DNA from: an uncultured Actinomycetes bacterium
Lineage (GTDB): Bacteria; Actinomycetota; Acidimicrobiia; Acidimicrobiales; Acidimicrobilacustridaceae
Assembly (NCBI GenBank): GCA_937876315.1
Contig: CALEHQ010000010.1
Location: forward strand, 62,001-126,000
Reading direction: 5' to 3'
Length of the DNA stretch: 64,000 bases
A program made the translations under genes and the position numbers. The notes below the pieces were generated by a model. The model saw only the letters and a program-made list of their open reading frames with translations, was not told the origin of the DNA and ran no database searches. Positions 33,326 to 42,075 of this stretch are shown here, piece by piece. Every line of letters begins with the position of its first letter. The stretch's first letter is position 1.

Positions 33326-34402
33326 TCAGGAACCGGGACTACGGCCGGCAAGACGATCAAGCGTGGTTTCCGCTTCGGCGATGATGCGACTGACAACTTC
33401 AGCGGCAGTTGGCAGATCGTCGATCACGCCGACAACCTGACCTGTAGGAAGAATGCCTGCGTCGAGTTCTCCGTCGACCAATGTGGCCTTCGTGAGAATT
33501 GGCGTATTGCCGGCCATGATCACCTCGGCCCAGGGCATATCCATGCGCTTTTTCATGTCCAGGCCTTCTTTGGCCATCTGATACCAAGAAAGACCGGTGA
33601 ACTTACGGAAGCGAGCAGCGTTGGCAATTGCTTTGGGAACAGCGGTGATCGGCGATGCGCCGTCCATTTGGTCAACCAACTTCGTGCGAATCACGCGATG
33701 GGGCGCTCCGTCGACCTTGGTCGTAACGACCGTGCCCGTAACTGCCGTTCCGAGATACTGCTTCTTCACTTCCATCGGAACCGATGAATCCGAAGTGAGT
33801 AAGAACCGGGTGCCCATCGCGATGCCACTGGCACCGTAAGCAAGCGCAGCGACAAGACCGCGGCCATCGAAATAGCCACCAGCAGCAACCACTGGAACGC
33901 GACCACCGACAACATCAACGACCTCGGGAAGTAGCAGCGAGGTCGGAACCGAACCGGTGTGTCCGCCGCCTTCGCCACCCTGTACAAGGATCGCGTCGAC
34001 GCCCCATTCCATGACTTTCTCGGCATGACGCTTGGCACCGATCGAGGGCATCACCTTGATGCCGTGATCGTGCAAATACTCGATCAGATCTTTTTTCGGT
34101 GCTTGCGCAAACGATGCAACGGGGATTCCCTCAGCAACCAGAAGCTTGAGGCGATCCATGATGTCGTCGGCATCGGCGCGCATGTTCACACCAAATGGTG
34201 CGGTCGTGCGCTTCTTTGTTTCGGCAATGGCGACAACGAGTTCGTCGTAGGTCATCGTGGCCGACGCGATGATGCCGAATGCACCTGCATTCGATGTCGC
34301 GGAAACGAGTTTTGGCCCCGCAACCCAGCCCATGCCGGTCTGGACAATCGGATACTTCGATCCGAGGAGATCGAGCAGTGGAGTCGTGAGTGCGGGATGC
34401 AT
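33326..34402 (-). CDS. ipdC: IpdC, flavin-dependent steroid ring C enzyme
   Basis: 358 residues, nitronate-monooxygenase/2-nitropropane-dioxygenase fold: PIVQTGMGWVAGPKLVSATSNAG at the start, FGVNMRADA, VQGGEGGGHTGSVPTSLLLP and AAGGYFDGRGLVAALAYGASG for flavin phosphate. Overall and locally it resembles mycobacterial IpdC (Rv3553), which introduces a ring double bond in 5-OH-HIC-CoA metabolism just before ring opening. It follows ipdB with a one-base overlap, in the same order as in mycobacteria. Confidence 0.9.
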   Translation of the reverse strand: MHPALTTPLLDLLGSKYPIVQTGMGWVAGPKLVSATSNAGAFGIIASATMTYDELVVAIAETKKRTTAPFGVNMRADADDIMDRLKLLVAEGIPVASFAQAPKKDLIEYLHDHGIKVMPSIGAKRHAEKVMEWGVDAILVQGGEGGGHTGSVPTSLLLPEVVDVVGGRVPVVAAGGYFDGRGLVAALAYGASGIAMGTRFLLTSDSSVPMEVKKQYLGTAVTGTVVTTKVDGAPHRVIRTKLVDQMDGASPITAVPKAIANAARFRKFTGLSWYQMAKEGLDMKKRMDMPWAEVIMAGNTPILTKATLVDGELDAGILPTGQVVGVIDDLPTAAEVVSRIIAEAETTLDRLAGRSPGS

Positions 34403-35160
34403 CAGGCTGCCGGAAGTTCGCGGTCGCGGAACGACTTGGGATCAAGAACCTCGCGCAACACACGAAGTTCTTCGTCGGTGGGAAGTCGCGTCGTCGGGAT
34501 GTCAGACGGAATCACGAGTTCAAACGAACATGCAGCGGTGACGTCATCAATGGAAATACCCGGGTGCAACGATGCAACGCGCATGTGGTGATCAGGAGTG
34601 TTGAAGTCATAGACGGCGAGGTTTGTGACAACCCGACGAAGTTCGTGATTTGCCTTCACCCAATCGCCCAGTTCAGCGGCACGGTCATAACCAATGCCAG
34701 AAACCGTGTCGACCTTTTCGACAAACACACGGTTGGTCTGATTGCCGATGAAGTACGACGTCGTGTGATTAATCGTGTTGCCAGGAGCGCCACGTACACC
34801 CAACAACTGCGACTTCGGCCTATTCCAGTCACCGATGTTGGCGATGTTCTGGTTGCCAAAGGAATCGATCTGACTTGCGCCCATCACCACGTGGCGACGA
34901 CCGCCCCAGAGGGTGTCGAACACCGAGCGGAATGGGATCCAACCTTCGACTTCTTTGTCCGTGCCGCCAATAGGTAGATCATTTGCGACAAAGAAGGCTT
35001 CGCCATCGCTGATGAGGAGATCTGTCTCGAACGTCGCACGAGCTAAGCGTGCACCAAGCATGGGTATGGTGCCCATACCGGAGGCAAAGATTTCGCCGTC
35101 TCCGCGGAACGTATCGGCCACCGCCGCCACACAGATTTCGCCAAGGGTTGCATCGCTCAT
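34402..35160 (-). CDS. ipdB: IpdB, beta subunit of COCHEA-CoA ring-opening hydrolase
   Basis: 252 residues, class I CoA-transferase beta fold. Diagnostic stretches are WGGRRHVVMGASQIDSFGNQNI, FGVRG-like LGVRGAPGNTINHTTSYF and HPGISIDDV; the C-terminus LPTDEELRVLREVLDPKSFRDRE matches mycobacterial IpdB (Rv3552). With IpdA it forms a hydrolase, not a transferase, that opens the last steroid ring. The start overlaps ipdA by four bases (ATGA). Confidence 0.93.
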   Translation of the reverse strand: MSDATLGEICVAAVADTFRGDGEIFASGMGTIPMLGARLARATFETDLLISDGEAFFVANDLPIGGTDKEVEGWIPFRSVFDTLWGGRRHVVMGASQIDSFGNQNIANIGDWNRPKSQLLGVRGAPGNTINHTTSYFIGNQTNRVFVEKVDTVSGIGYDRAAELGDWVKANHELRRVVTNLAVYDFNTPDHHMRVASLHPGISIDDVTAACSFELVIPSDIPTTRLPTDEELRVLREVLDPKSFRDRELPAA

Positions 35161-36014
35161 CGGGCTGCCACCGCCTTTTGGTAGTCGGCTTCAGAGCCGG
35201 AGAGATAAGTGTCGACGAAGGCCTTCCAGGTTTCGGGATCCTTCGCCGCATCGGCATATTCCTTTTGGAACTTTTCGTCACGCTCGTAATCAGGCTGGCA
35301 GTTTGTGAAGTGCGCGCCGTTCGGAGCTTCGATCACACCGTCGACCATTGAACGGTTGATCTTCATGGTATGGATCGTGCCGTTCTTCAAGAGGTCTTCG
35401 GTAGGAACGATCTTTTCGACCGACATGAATCGACGGCCGACTGCAGCCGCGTTCAAGAACAAATCATCGAAGTAAAGATCTGGGCCGAGGAACTGTGCGT
35501 TGCCGCGTTCGTCGGCACGGTTGAGGTGCACAAATGCAGCATCAAGGCTGAGCGCCGGCACTGCAAGAAGTTCTTCGCCATCGGCGTAGGGCGACTTCAC
35601 CGTGCGCAGGCTCGGGTCGTTCTTGACGACATCGGAGCCGAGACCAGCGCGGGTCGGAAGGAATGGAAGACGGAGCGATGCGGCGTAGAGACCCCACTGC
35701 AACATGCCTTCGTCGTATTCCACGACCTCGGGAATCATGCCGTTCTGGCGAGCAGCACGGAAATGCGGTTCAAGTGCAATCGAGTCAAGCGATACAAAGC
35801 CGTACACAAGACGCTTGACCTTGCCGGCGGCGCAGAGGAGGCCGACATCGGGGCCACCGTAGGAAACGATGGTGAGGTCTTTGAGGTCGGTGCGAAGCAG
35901 TGCACGCACCAATGACATCGGCTTGCGGCGTGAACCCCAGCCACCAATCCCAATTGTCATTCCGTCGGAAAGCGTTGCGACCGCTTCGTCTTCGGTCATG
36001 CGCTTGTCAGCCAT
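35157..36014 (-). CDS. ipdA: IpdA, alpha subunit of COCHEA-CoA ring-opening hydrolase
   Basis: 285 residues. The N-terminus reads DGMTIGIGGWGSRRKPMSLVRALLR, then SYGGPDVGLLCAAGKVKR and YGFVSLDS, LPTRAGLGSDV, LYFDDLF and YLSGSEADYQKAV at the end. These are characteristic of IpdA (Rv3551), which pairs with IpdB to hydrolyse the C ring of COCHEA-CoA in cholesterol degradation. Its ATG directly abuts the echA20 stop codon (TAAATG). Confidence 0.94.
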   Translation of the reverse strand: MADKRMTEDEAVATLSDGMTIGIGGWGSRRKPMSLVRALLRTDLKDLTIVSYGGPDVGLLCAAGKVKRLVYGFVSLDSIALEPHFRAARQNGMIPEVVEYDEGMLQWGLYAASLRLPFLPTRAGLGSDVVKNDPSLRTVKSPYADGEELLAVPALSLDAAFVHLNRADERGNAQFLGPDLYFDDLFLNAAAVGRRFMSVEKIVPTEDLLKNGTIHTMKINRSMVDGVIEAPNGAHFTNCQPDYERDEKFQKEYADAAKDPETWKAFVDTYLSGSEADYQKAVAAR

Positions 36015-36806
36015 TTACTTCTTTCCCTTCTCGGACTCCGTTGCTCCACTGGAGCCCGCAGTCTTCCCTTCGGCGACGAAATCGTCGCGCAGTTCATCGG
36101 ATACACCAGAAAGATTGAGTTCGAAGGTAAAGCCCTGCTCGAATCGGTAGGACTTCTTGACGTCCCACAGGTCGATGCCATTAAGGCTTTCCTTCGCAGC
36201 ACGGATCACCGTGGGTGACTTTGCCGCAATGTTGCCGGCGATCTCGCGAGCGGCAGCAAGGAGTTCGTCGCGAGGCACAACTCGAGACACTGAACCCCAC
36301 GCATGTAGCTGCTGTGCAGTTGCGTTGGCCGATGTGTAGACCATTTCTCGCATCTTGTGCTGTGGGACGAGACGTGAAAGATGCGTGGCTGCACCAAGGG
36401 CGCCACGATCAACCTCGGGAAGCCCGAAGAAGGCATCGTCGGACGCCACGATGACGTCGGCATTGCCGACCAGGCCAATACCGCCACCGACACAGAAGCC
36501 AGCGACTGCAGCAACGACTGGCACCTCGCACTCATACACCGCAGCAAAGGCGTGATAGCAGCCCTTGTTGGCCCCGATGAGGGCGTCGAAGCCCTCGGTG
36601 TTCTGCATTTCCTTGATGTCGACGCCGGCGTTAAAGCCACGCCCCTCGGATCGGAGAATGACGGCCCGGACACTGCGATCGGCGCCAAGACGGCGGATCT
36701 CGTCGCCGAGTTGAAACCACTCGGCCACGGTGAGGGCGTTAACCGGCGGACAGTTCTGCACGACCTCGGCAATGCCGTCCGTGCCAACGGTGACTTCAAT
36801 ACCCAT
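36015..36806 (-). CDS. echA20: EchA20, steroid D-ring hydrolase (crotonase family)
   Basis: 263 residues. The blocks CPPVNALTVAEWFQLGDEI, SEGRGFNAGVDIKEMQNTEGF, FCVGGGIGLVGNADVIVAS and FGLPEVDRGALGAATHLSRL closely follow mycobacterial EchA20 (Rv3550), which hydrolytically opens ring D of a CoA-linked two-ring intermediate before IpdAB acts. A charged Ser/Glu/Lys tail (last 20 residues) extends beyond the family end. First gene of the long minus-strand operon. TAGCGT lies nine bases before ATG 36806, so its start may also be nearly leaderless. Confidence 0.94.
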   Translation of the reverse strand: MGIEVTVGTDGIAEVVQNCPPVNALTVAEWFQLGDEIRRLGADRSVRAVILRSEGRGFNAGVDIKEMQNTEGFDALIGANKGCYHAFAAVYECEVPVVAAVAGFCVGGGIGLVGNADVIVASDDAFFGLPEVDRGALGAATHLSRLVPQHKMREMVYTSANATAQQLHAWGSVSRVVPRDELLAAAREIAGNIAAKSPTVIRAAKESLNGIDLWDVKKSYRFEQGFTFELNLSGVSDELRDDFVAEGKTAGSSGATESEKGKK

Positions 36807-36884
36807 AGGGAGACGACGCTAGCCGGTGACCTGCCAATCGTCAGATGGGAGAGGCCCTCCGAGAAGCCTTCCCGGGCCCCGTTG

Positions 36885-36890
36885 TAGGGT
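36885..36890 (+). promoter_or_regulatory. -10 element, leaderless start at 36897
   Basis: TAGGGT followed by six bases and ATG 36897; no ribosome site. Same hexamer and spacing as at 17684. Confidence 0.5.
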
Positions 36891-36896
36891 TCGACC

Positions 36897-37652
36897 ATGG
36901 CGCTTGAAATCGACCTCTCTGGACGTTCCGTCCTCATCACTGGCGGCACCAAAGGCGTCGGCCGAGGGATTGCCCAGCGGTTCGCTGATGCCGGGGCCAC
37001 CGTGATCGTCTGTGCTCGTCGAGAGGCAGAGAACCCCCTTCCGGCCGATTGGCATTTCATCTCCGCCGATCTACGCGACGGCGATGCCGCCTATGGCGCG
37101 GTCGATGCTGCGTTCGCCATCGCTGGGCGCCTCGACTGCGTCGTGAACAACGCTGGTGGCTCGCCTCCCGCCGACTCGGCCGAGGCTCCCCCGAAGTTCA
37201 CCCAGCGGATCGTTGAGCTGAATCTGCTCGCTCCGTATTACGTTGCCCAGCGCGCCTACCACCACATGTCGAATCAGGCTGGTGGCGGTTCAATCGTCAA
37301 CATCGGCAGCGTCGTCGCCAATCGACCCTCCCCCACAACTGCCGCCTATGGCGCAGCCAAAGCGGGTCTTCTGCAGCTTTCGACCACTCTCGCCATGGAA
37401 TGGGCCCCAACTGTTCGGGTCAACACCATTACGGTTGGTCTCATCCTCACCGAACAGGCAGCGCTGTTCTATGGCGAAGGTGAAGAACGCGAGCGTATTG
37501 AGTCCGGCATCCCGATGGGTCGCTTTGCGATGCCTTCCGATGTTGGCGATATCGCCGTGTATTTGGCGAGCGATTTGGCCGGCTACGTGACTGGTGCAGA
37601 AATCGCAGCGCACGGCGGCGGCGAGCGTCCACCGTTCCTCGGCGCCGACTGA
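36897..37652 (+). CDS. SDR-family dehydrogenase divergent from echA20
   Basis: 251 residues, classical short-chain dehydrogenase: TGGTKGVGRGIA for cofactor, VNNAGGSPPADS, NIGSVV with Ser, and YGAAKAG with Tyr/Lys. Divergence from echA20 mirrors the mycobacterial layout, where the SDR genes Rv3549c and Rv3548c point away from echA20; overall similarity fits that assignment. The exact steroid-derived substrate is unknown. Leaderless start at ATG 36897. Confidence 0.85.
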   Translation: MALEIDLSGRSVLITGGTKGVGRGIAQRFADAGATVIVCARREAENPLPADWHFISADLRDGDAAYGAVDAAFAIAGRLDCVVNNAGGSPPADSAEAPPKFTQRIVELNLLAPYYVAQRAYHHMSNQAGGGSIVNIGSVVANRPSPTTAAYGAAKAGLLQLSTTLAMEWAPTVRVNTITVGLILTEQAALFYGEGEERERIESGIPMGRFAMPSDVGDIAVYLASDLAGYVTGAEIAAHGGGERPPFLGAD

Positions 37653-37656
37653 GTCC

Positions 37657-39018
37657 ATGAACGAACAACCACGTCAGGACACCGCGCAGGTTCAGGCCTG
37701 GCTTGAAACGAACCTCGGTAGCACCGTCACGTCCATCTGGCGTCAGCCTCGATGGCGGCCGGTGTGGTTCGCTGAAGTTGAACGCAACGGCGTCACGCAG
37801 TCGCTAGTCGTACGCGGTGACCGCACCGACATGCCGCTCATCTTTCCGCTGCGTCATGAGATGACGCTGCAAGCGATGTTGCATGAGCGCGACATTCCAA
37901 CGCCTGCTGTCCTTGGGTGGATCGACGAGCCCATGGCCTATGTCATGGAACGCGTTGGCGGTCAGCAGCATTTCGAGAACACGTCTGATGCCGATCGTGC
38001 GTCGGCGGTTGACGACTATCTCCAGATCCTCGCCCGCATGCACGCGCTCGATGTTGAACCGTTCGCGGCGGCAGGGATTATGCGGGCCGAGTCGCCCGAA
38101 CTCTCTGGACTGCTGGGCTTGCGCCAGTACGAAACGGTGTATCGCTCAACCAAGAATGGTCCCGACCCGTTTATGGAGTTCTGCCTGGGTTGGCTGCGTC
38201 GCAATCCCCCACAGTCCAAAGGTCGCGAATCAGTTATTTGTTGGGATTCTGGCCAGTTCCATAATGCCGACGGGAAGATCGTGGCAGTTCTCGATCTTGA
38301 AATCGGCCATATCGGCGACCCCATGATGGATCTCGCTGCATGGCGAATGCGCGACACCATCGTTGGCTACGGAGACTTCCCCACGTTGTACGCGCGTTAC
38401 GAAGAACTTTCGGGAACCGAAATTGATCTCGACGCACTGATGCGTCACCACTTCGCGTTCACACTCACGAATCAACTCGCCCTCGGCCAAGCCGTTCGTC
38501 GACCAAATGTTGACACCGACCTCATGACAAACATGCAGTGGTGTTACGAAACCAATCTCTTCGCCACTGAAGCTCTCGCGGAAATTCTGCAGGTTGAACT
38601 GCCGACGGTCGCTGAACCCGAGGTTCGTGAGGGACGCGCATCGACACCGGTTGAGCACATGGCCACGGTGCTTAAGTCGCTCTCTGTTGGCGATGGCGCC
38701 GTCGACGATGAGTTCCTCAAGTACCGACTTCGAGCGCTGTTCCGCGAAGCTCGCCATGCTGCCCGCGCAATCGAAATCGGCGATCAGGTCAGTAACGATG
38801 ACCTCGACGATCTTCATCAACTGCTCGGCCATCGTCCCGCCGATTGGTTCACCGGCGAAGCAGAACTTGAAGCATTCGTGCTGGCCGATGCAGACACAGG
38901 CACCTACGACGAGGAACTTCTCGTCTTGTTCCACAAGCGCAACCTGCGCGCGCACCAACTTCTCGGGCCGCCCGGATCAGCGATGGCAACCCATCTGCCG
39001 ATCCAGACGTTCCGCTGA
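37657..39018 (+). CDS. Aminoglycoside-phosphotransferase-fold kinase
   Basis: 453 residues from ATG 37657, four bases after the SDR stop. Kinase-like landmarks are VVRGDRTDMPLIFPLRHEM, PTPAVLGWIDEPMAYVMERVGG, VICWDSGQFHNADGKIVAVLDLEIGHIGDPMMDLA, which contains the catalytic Asp and the metal-binding DLE. The brenner HGD is altered to WDS. It has an extra ~110-residue helical C-terminus beyond APH enzymes. Similar proteins lie in actinobacterial acyl-CoA gene clusters; they are probably small-molecule kinases, not resistance genes. Confidence 0.8.
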   Translation: MNEQPRQDTAQVQAWLETNLGSTVTSIWRQPRWRPVWFAEVERNGVTQSLVVRGDRTDMPLIFPLRHEMTLQAMLHERDIPTPAVLGWIDEPMAYVMERVGGQQHFENTSDADRASAVDDYLQILARMHALDVEPFAAAGIMRAESPELSGLLGLRQYETVYRSTKNGPDPFMEFCLGWLRRNPPQSKGRESVICWDSGQFHNADGKIVAVLDLEIGHIGDPMMDLAAWRMRDTIVGYGDFPTLYARYEELSGTEIDLDALMRHHFAFTLTNQLALGQAVRRPNVDTDLMTNMQWCYETNLFATEALAEILQVELPTVAEPEVREGRASTPVEHMATVLKSLSVGDGAVDDEFLKYRLRALFREARHAARAIEIGDQVSNDDLDDLHQLLGHRPADWFTGEAELEAFVLADADTGTYDEELLVLFHKRNLRAHQLLGPPGSAMATHLPIQTFR

Positions 39019-39061
39019 GTTTCAGAAGACGGTGTATCCGGCAACTGCGAGCGGTGAAGCG

Positions 39062-39823
39062 TTAGGCCCGCTGGCTGCTGACCGATACGATTTCACCGGT
39101 CATGTAGGAGCTGTAGTCCGAAGCCAAGAACATCATGACGTTGGCAACTTCCCACGGCTCTGCTGCGCGACCGAAAGCCTCGCGCTTGGTGAGTTCCGCA
39201 AGGGTTTCTTCGGTGGTGGCTTTCGCCAGGAACGGATGCATCGCAAGACTTGGTGCCACTGCGTTGATACGCACATCGTGAGGCGCTGCTTCGATGGCGG
39301 CGCAACGAGTGAGAGCCATAACACCCGCCTTTGCGGCGGCGTAATGAGCCTGGCCTTCTTGGGCTCGCCAACCAAGTACCGACGCGTTGTTGACGATCAC
39401 GCCGCCACCGTTTGCGTAGAGGTACTGCATCTCGGCACGCATGCAGCGGAAGGTTCCGTTGAGGGTGACATCAAGAACAAGACTCCACTGATCGTCAGTC
39501 ATCTCGACAATGGGAACCTCGCCACCAAGACCGGCGTTGTTGATGAAAATGTCGATCCCACCGAGCGTGGAAGCTGCTCCTTCGACCAGCGCCTGCACAT
39601 CGGACTCAACCGTTACGTCGCAGGGAATACCAACGACACCAAGTTCCGCTGCTGATTCACCGCAGCGGCGCTCGTGCTTGTCGGAGATAACCACCTGCGC
39701 GCCTTCTTCGATGGCGCGCTTTGCCGCTTGAAAGCCAATACCTGTTCCAGCGGCAGCAGTGACGAGCACCTTCTTGCCGGCAAGAAGCCCGTGACCGTTG
39801 ACGTAGGGAGGTGTCGTGCTCAT
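39062..39823 (-). CDS. ipdF: IpdF, SDR dehydrogenase of steroid ring C/D pathway
   Basis: 253 residues. The unusual start NGHGLLAGKKVLVTAAAGTGIG, the block HERRCGESAAELG, NNASVLGWRAQEGQAHYAAAKAGVMALTRC and the end FGRAAEPWEVANVMMFLASDYSSYMTGEIVSVS match IpdF (Rv3559c), which oxidises the 5-hydroxyl of 5-OH-HIP-CoA-type intermediates. It overlaps fadE30 by four bases (ATGA), the same neighbour as in mycobacteria. Confidence 0.93.
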   Translation of the reverse strand: MSTTPPYVNGHGLLAGKKVLVTAAAGTGIGFQAAKRAIEEGAQVVISDKHERRCGESAAELGVVGIPCDVTVESDVQALVEGAASTLGGIDIFINNAGLGGEVPIVEMTDDQWSLVLDVTLNGTFRCMRAEMQYLYANGGGVIVNNASVLGWRAQEGQAHYAAAKAGVMALTRCAAIEAAPHDVRINAVAPSLAMHPFLAKATTEETLAELTKREAFGRAAEPWEVANVMMFLASDYSSYMTGEIVSVSSQRA

Positions 39824-41004
39824 GCGGGGTTGGGCTCCTTAGGCAGACCAAGCACACGTTCACCCAACACATTGCGTTGGATTTCGTTGCTGCCGCCATA
39901 AATGGTTTCGGATCGGGTGAACAGGAACATCTTTTGGTCGAGCGTGAGTTCGTAGGGGAAACCCTCGGCAATCATCGACTCGGTACCGCCAATATCCATG
40001 GCGAGTTCGCCGAGGTCGCTGTGCCATGTACCCCAGAACAACTTCGAAATTGACGCTTCAGGACCAGGAACTCCGGAACCCATCGAACGCAGTGCATTCC
40101 ATTGCATGAGTTTGAGACCGGTATAGGCATCGGCAAGACGCTGACGCATGATCGGGTCGGCTGCCGAACCCTTCTTCTTCGCTTCAGCAATCAGATTGTC
40201 GAGTTCACGTTCGAACCCAACTTGCTGCGCGAGGGTTGAAATGCCGCGTTCAAGTGCCAGCAAGTCCATCGCAACGCCCCAGCCCTTGCCCGGTTCGCCG
40301 ACGATCATGTCTGCACTGGTCACCGCATCACTCAAGAAGACTTCGTTGAATTCACCGCCGCCAGTGATCTGCACGATGATGCGCGCTTCGACACCGGGCT
40401 GGTCCATCGGAACAAGAAGGAACGACAAACCCTTGTGGCGAGTCGAACCCACCTCGGTTCGGGCAACGACGAAACACCAATGCGAAACATGGGCAAGTGA
40501 TGTCCAGACCTTCTGACCGTTGATGATCCATTGATCGCCATCGAGCACGGCGCGGGTCTGCACATTGGCGAGATCGGAACCAGCGTTTGGTTCTGAATAC
40601 CCCTGACACCAGCGCTCGTCGCCGCTGAGAATCGGAGGAAGGAAGCGTTCGCACTGTTCCCTTGTGCCGTGTTCAATCAGCGTCGGCCCAAGAAGGTGTT
40701 CGCCCATGTGGTTGACGCGGCCAGGAGCCTGCGCTCGGGCGTATTCCTCCGCCCAGATGATCTGCTGGCCGACCGTGCCATTACGTCCACCGAACTCGGT
40801 CGGCCAACCCAGTCCGATCCAACCGGCGGCGCCCAGCACCTTTTCCCAACGTTCACGGATTTCGAATCCGACTTCTTCGTCGCCGGGGCCACCGCGCCCC
40901 TTCAGGGACGCGAATTCTCCGACGAGGTTTTCGGCCAGCCAAGATTTGGCGTCGGCACGGAATTCCTCGTCGGAGACGGTCGAGACATCTACGGGAAGGG
41001 CCAT
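39820..41004 (-). CDS. fadE30: FadE30, acyl-CoA dehydrogenase of steroid ring catabolism
   Basis: 394 residues, full acyl-CoA dehydrogenase: GLGWPTEFGGR, CQGYSEPNAGSDLANVQT, NGQKVWTSLAHVSHWCFVVART, VQITGGGEFNEVF and IYGGSNEIQRNVLGERVLGLPKE. These closely resemble FadE30 (Rv3560c), which desaturates the propionyl side chain of HIP-CoA derivatives. A -10 TAAAGT ends six bases before ATG 41004, so it has its own leaderless start, followed by ipdF. Confidence 0.92.
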   Translation of the reverse strand: MALPVDVSTVSDEEFRADAKSWLAENLVGEFASLKGRGGPGDEEVGFEIRERWEKVLGAAGWIGLGWPTEFGGRNGTVGQQIIWAEEYARAQAPGRVNHMGEHLLGPTLIEHGTREQCERFLPPILSGDERWCQGYSEPNAGSDLANVQTRAVLDGDQWIINGQKVWTSLAHVSHWCFVVARTEVGSTRHKGLSFLLVPMDQPGVEARIIVQITGGGEFNEVFLSDAVTSADMIVGEPGKGWGVAMDLLALERGISTLAQQVGFERELDNLIAEAKKKGSAADPIMRQRLADAYTGLKLMQWNALRSMGSGVPGPEASISKLFWGTWHSDLGELAMDIGGTESMIAEGFPYELTLDQKMFLFTRSETIYGGSNEIQRNVLGERVLGLPKEPNPA

Positions 41005-41010
41005 GAGCCC

Positions 41011-41016
41011 ACTTTA
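41011..41016 (-). promoter_or_regulatory. -10 element, leaderless start at 41004
   Basis: TAAAGT on the minus strand, six bases before ATG 41004; no ribosome site. Confidence 0.5.
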
Positions 41017-41024
41017 GGACCCGA

Positions 41025-41918
41025 TCAATCCAGCTTTAGAACCCGAGCCGCATTGTCGTGGAGGAACTTCCGCCAAACGTTGTCATTGAGCGGGACATCT
41101 CGCATCTCGGTCATGATCCGCTGCAGAGACAGACCCATCGGGAAATAGCCCGCATACATGATCTTGTCGGCGCCTCGGGTATTGGCGTAATCGATGATCC
41201 TCTGGTCGTAATGCTTCGGGGCAAAGGCCGAGGTTGAATAGTGCAGGCCCGGCCACTTAAGCATGAGCTTCACCATCAGCTCGGTCCATGGCTGGCAGCC
41301 GTGACGTGAGACATAGGTGAGTTCGGGGAAGTCGTACATGACCTCGTCGACATGCTCAACGTGCTGGCACTGGAACTTCAACCGTGGACCAGGAATACCG
41401 GTGCACACGAACACAGGAATATCGAGCTCACAAGCCTTGGCGTAGATCGGATACATCTTCTTGTCGTTGATTGCGACCTGTGGGAAACAACCTGCCGGGA
41501 ACATGCTGATGGAACGCACGCCCCAGGTTTCGTAGGCGCGAACAATGTTCTCGATGCCAGCCATTCCGTCGTTGGGGTCGGCGCCAACAGAACCGACGAA
41601 TCGACCGGGATAGCGCTTGATCGCTTCTTCACCCGTTGCCTCGCCTTGGCCTTCGCGGTGACCGACGCCAACCATGCCGACCGAGACGCCCCACTTGTCC
41701 ATTTGGTCAAGCGTGTAGCCAACCGGATCATCGGATTCACGAACTTCTTTTTCCTTATCCGGCGGAGCCTTGAACATGTACTCGGCCGGAAACTCAAACT
41801 CTTCTTTGGACTGCGAGTCCTTGGTCTGCTTGGTAATGAACTCGTACTGCGCCTTCAGGTCGCGAGCCGGAAAGCCAATCATCGTGTCGATGACCGGAAC
41901 ATCGGTCGGCATAGCCAT
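41025..41918 (-). CDS. Amidohydrolase family 2 protein
   Basis: 297 residues from ATG 41918 (GGGGGAA site). The pattern PVIDTMIGFP at the start, GRFVGSVGADPNDGMAGIENIVRAYETWGVRSISMFPAG, then LTYVSRHGCQPWTELMVKL and the end KFLHDNAARVLKLD are typical of the Amidohydro_2 group of decarboxylases/hydrolases. The usual N-terminal HxH is reduced to D-T-M, so metal binding is uncertain. It is upstream of fadE30 on the same strand (20-base gap), suggesting a role in the same pathway. Confidence 0.78.
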   Translation of the reverse strand: MAMPTDVPVIDTMIGFPARDLKAQYEFITKQTKDSQSKEEFEFPAEYMFKAPPDKEKEVRESDDPVGYTLDQMDKWGVSVGMVGVGHREGQGEATGEEAIKRYPGRFVGSVGADPNDGMAGIENIVRAYETWGVRSISMFPAGCFPQVAINDKKMYPIYAKACELDIPVFVCTGIPGPRLKFQCQHVEHVDEVMYDFPELTYVSRHGCQPWTELMVKLMLKWPGLHYSTSAFAPKHYDQRIIDYANTRGADKIMYAGYFPMGLSLQRIMTEMRDVPLNDNVWRKFLHDNAARVLKLD

Positions 41919-42000
41919 GTGAATTCCCCCTGGAATCGGCAACGGTTGTTTCGTTGACTTCGTCAATCTAGGACACCCCTCGTGGAGGGGCGAGTTACGA

Positions 42001-42038
42001 CAAAAAGAAATGTGGGGCGGGTTGCCCCGCCCCACATT
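42001..42038 (-). terminator. Terminator of LIV locus B
   Basis: A 13-bp perfect stem (AATGTGGGGCGGG arm, 42009-42038) with a TTGC loop; on the minus strand it is followed by TCTTTTTGTC. It ends the operon whose last gene stops at 42076. Confidence 0.9.
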
Positions 42039-42075
42039 AAGGATCCGCCGCTACATCTTTTTGAGAACGTGGCGA

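Noticed and set aside
32258-33787. 509-codon open frame on the plus strand
   Set aside because: It lies antisense to the AttH/CrtC-like, maoC and ipdC genes, which have clear family motifs and ribosome sites; high-GC antisense frames of this length are expected.
36807-36896. Possible KstR2 operator between echA20 and the divergent SDR
   Set aside because: No sequence resembling the mycobacterial AnCAAGnnCTTGnT palindrome was found; regulation by KstR2 is not supported here.
37657-39018. Antibiotic resistance (aminoglycoside phosphotransferase)
   Set aside because: Only the kinase fold is shared; the long C-terminal extension and catabolic neighbours argue for a metabolic kinase.
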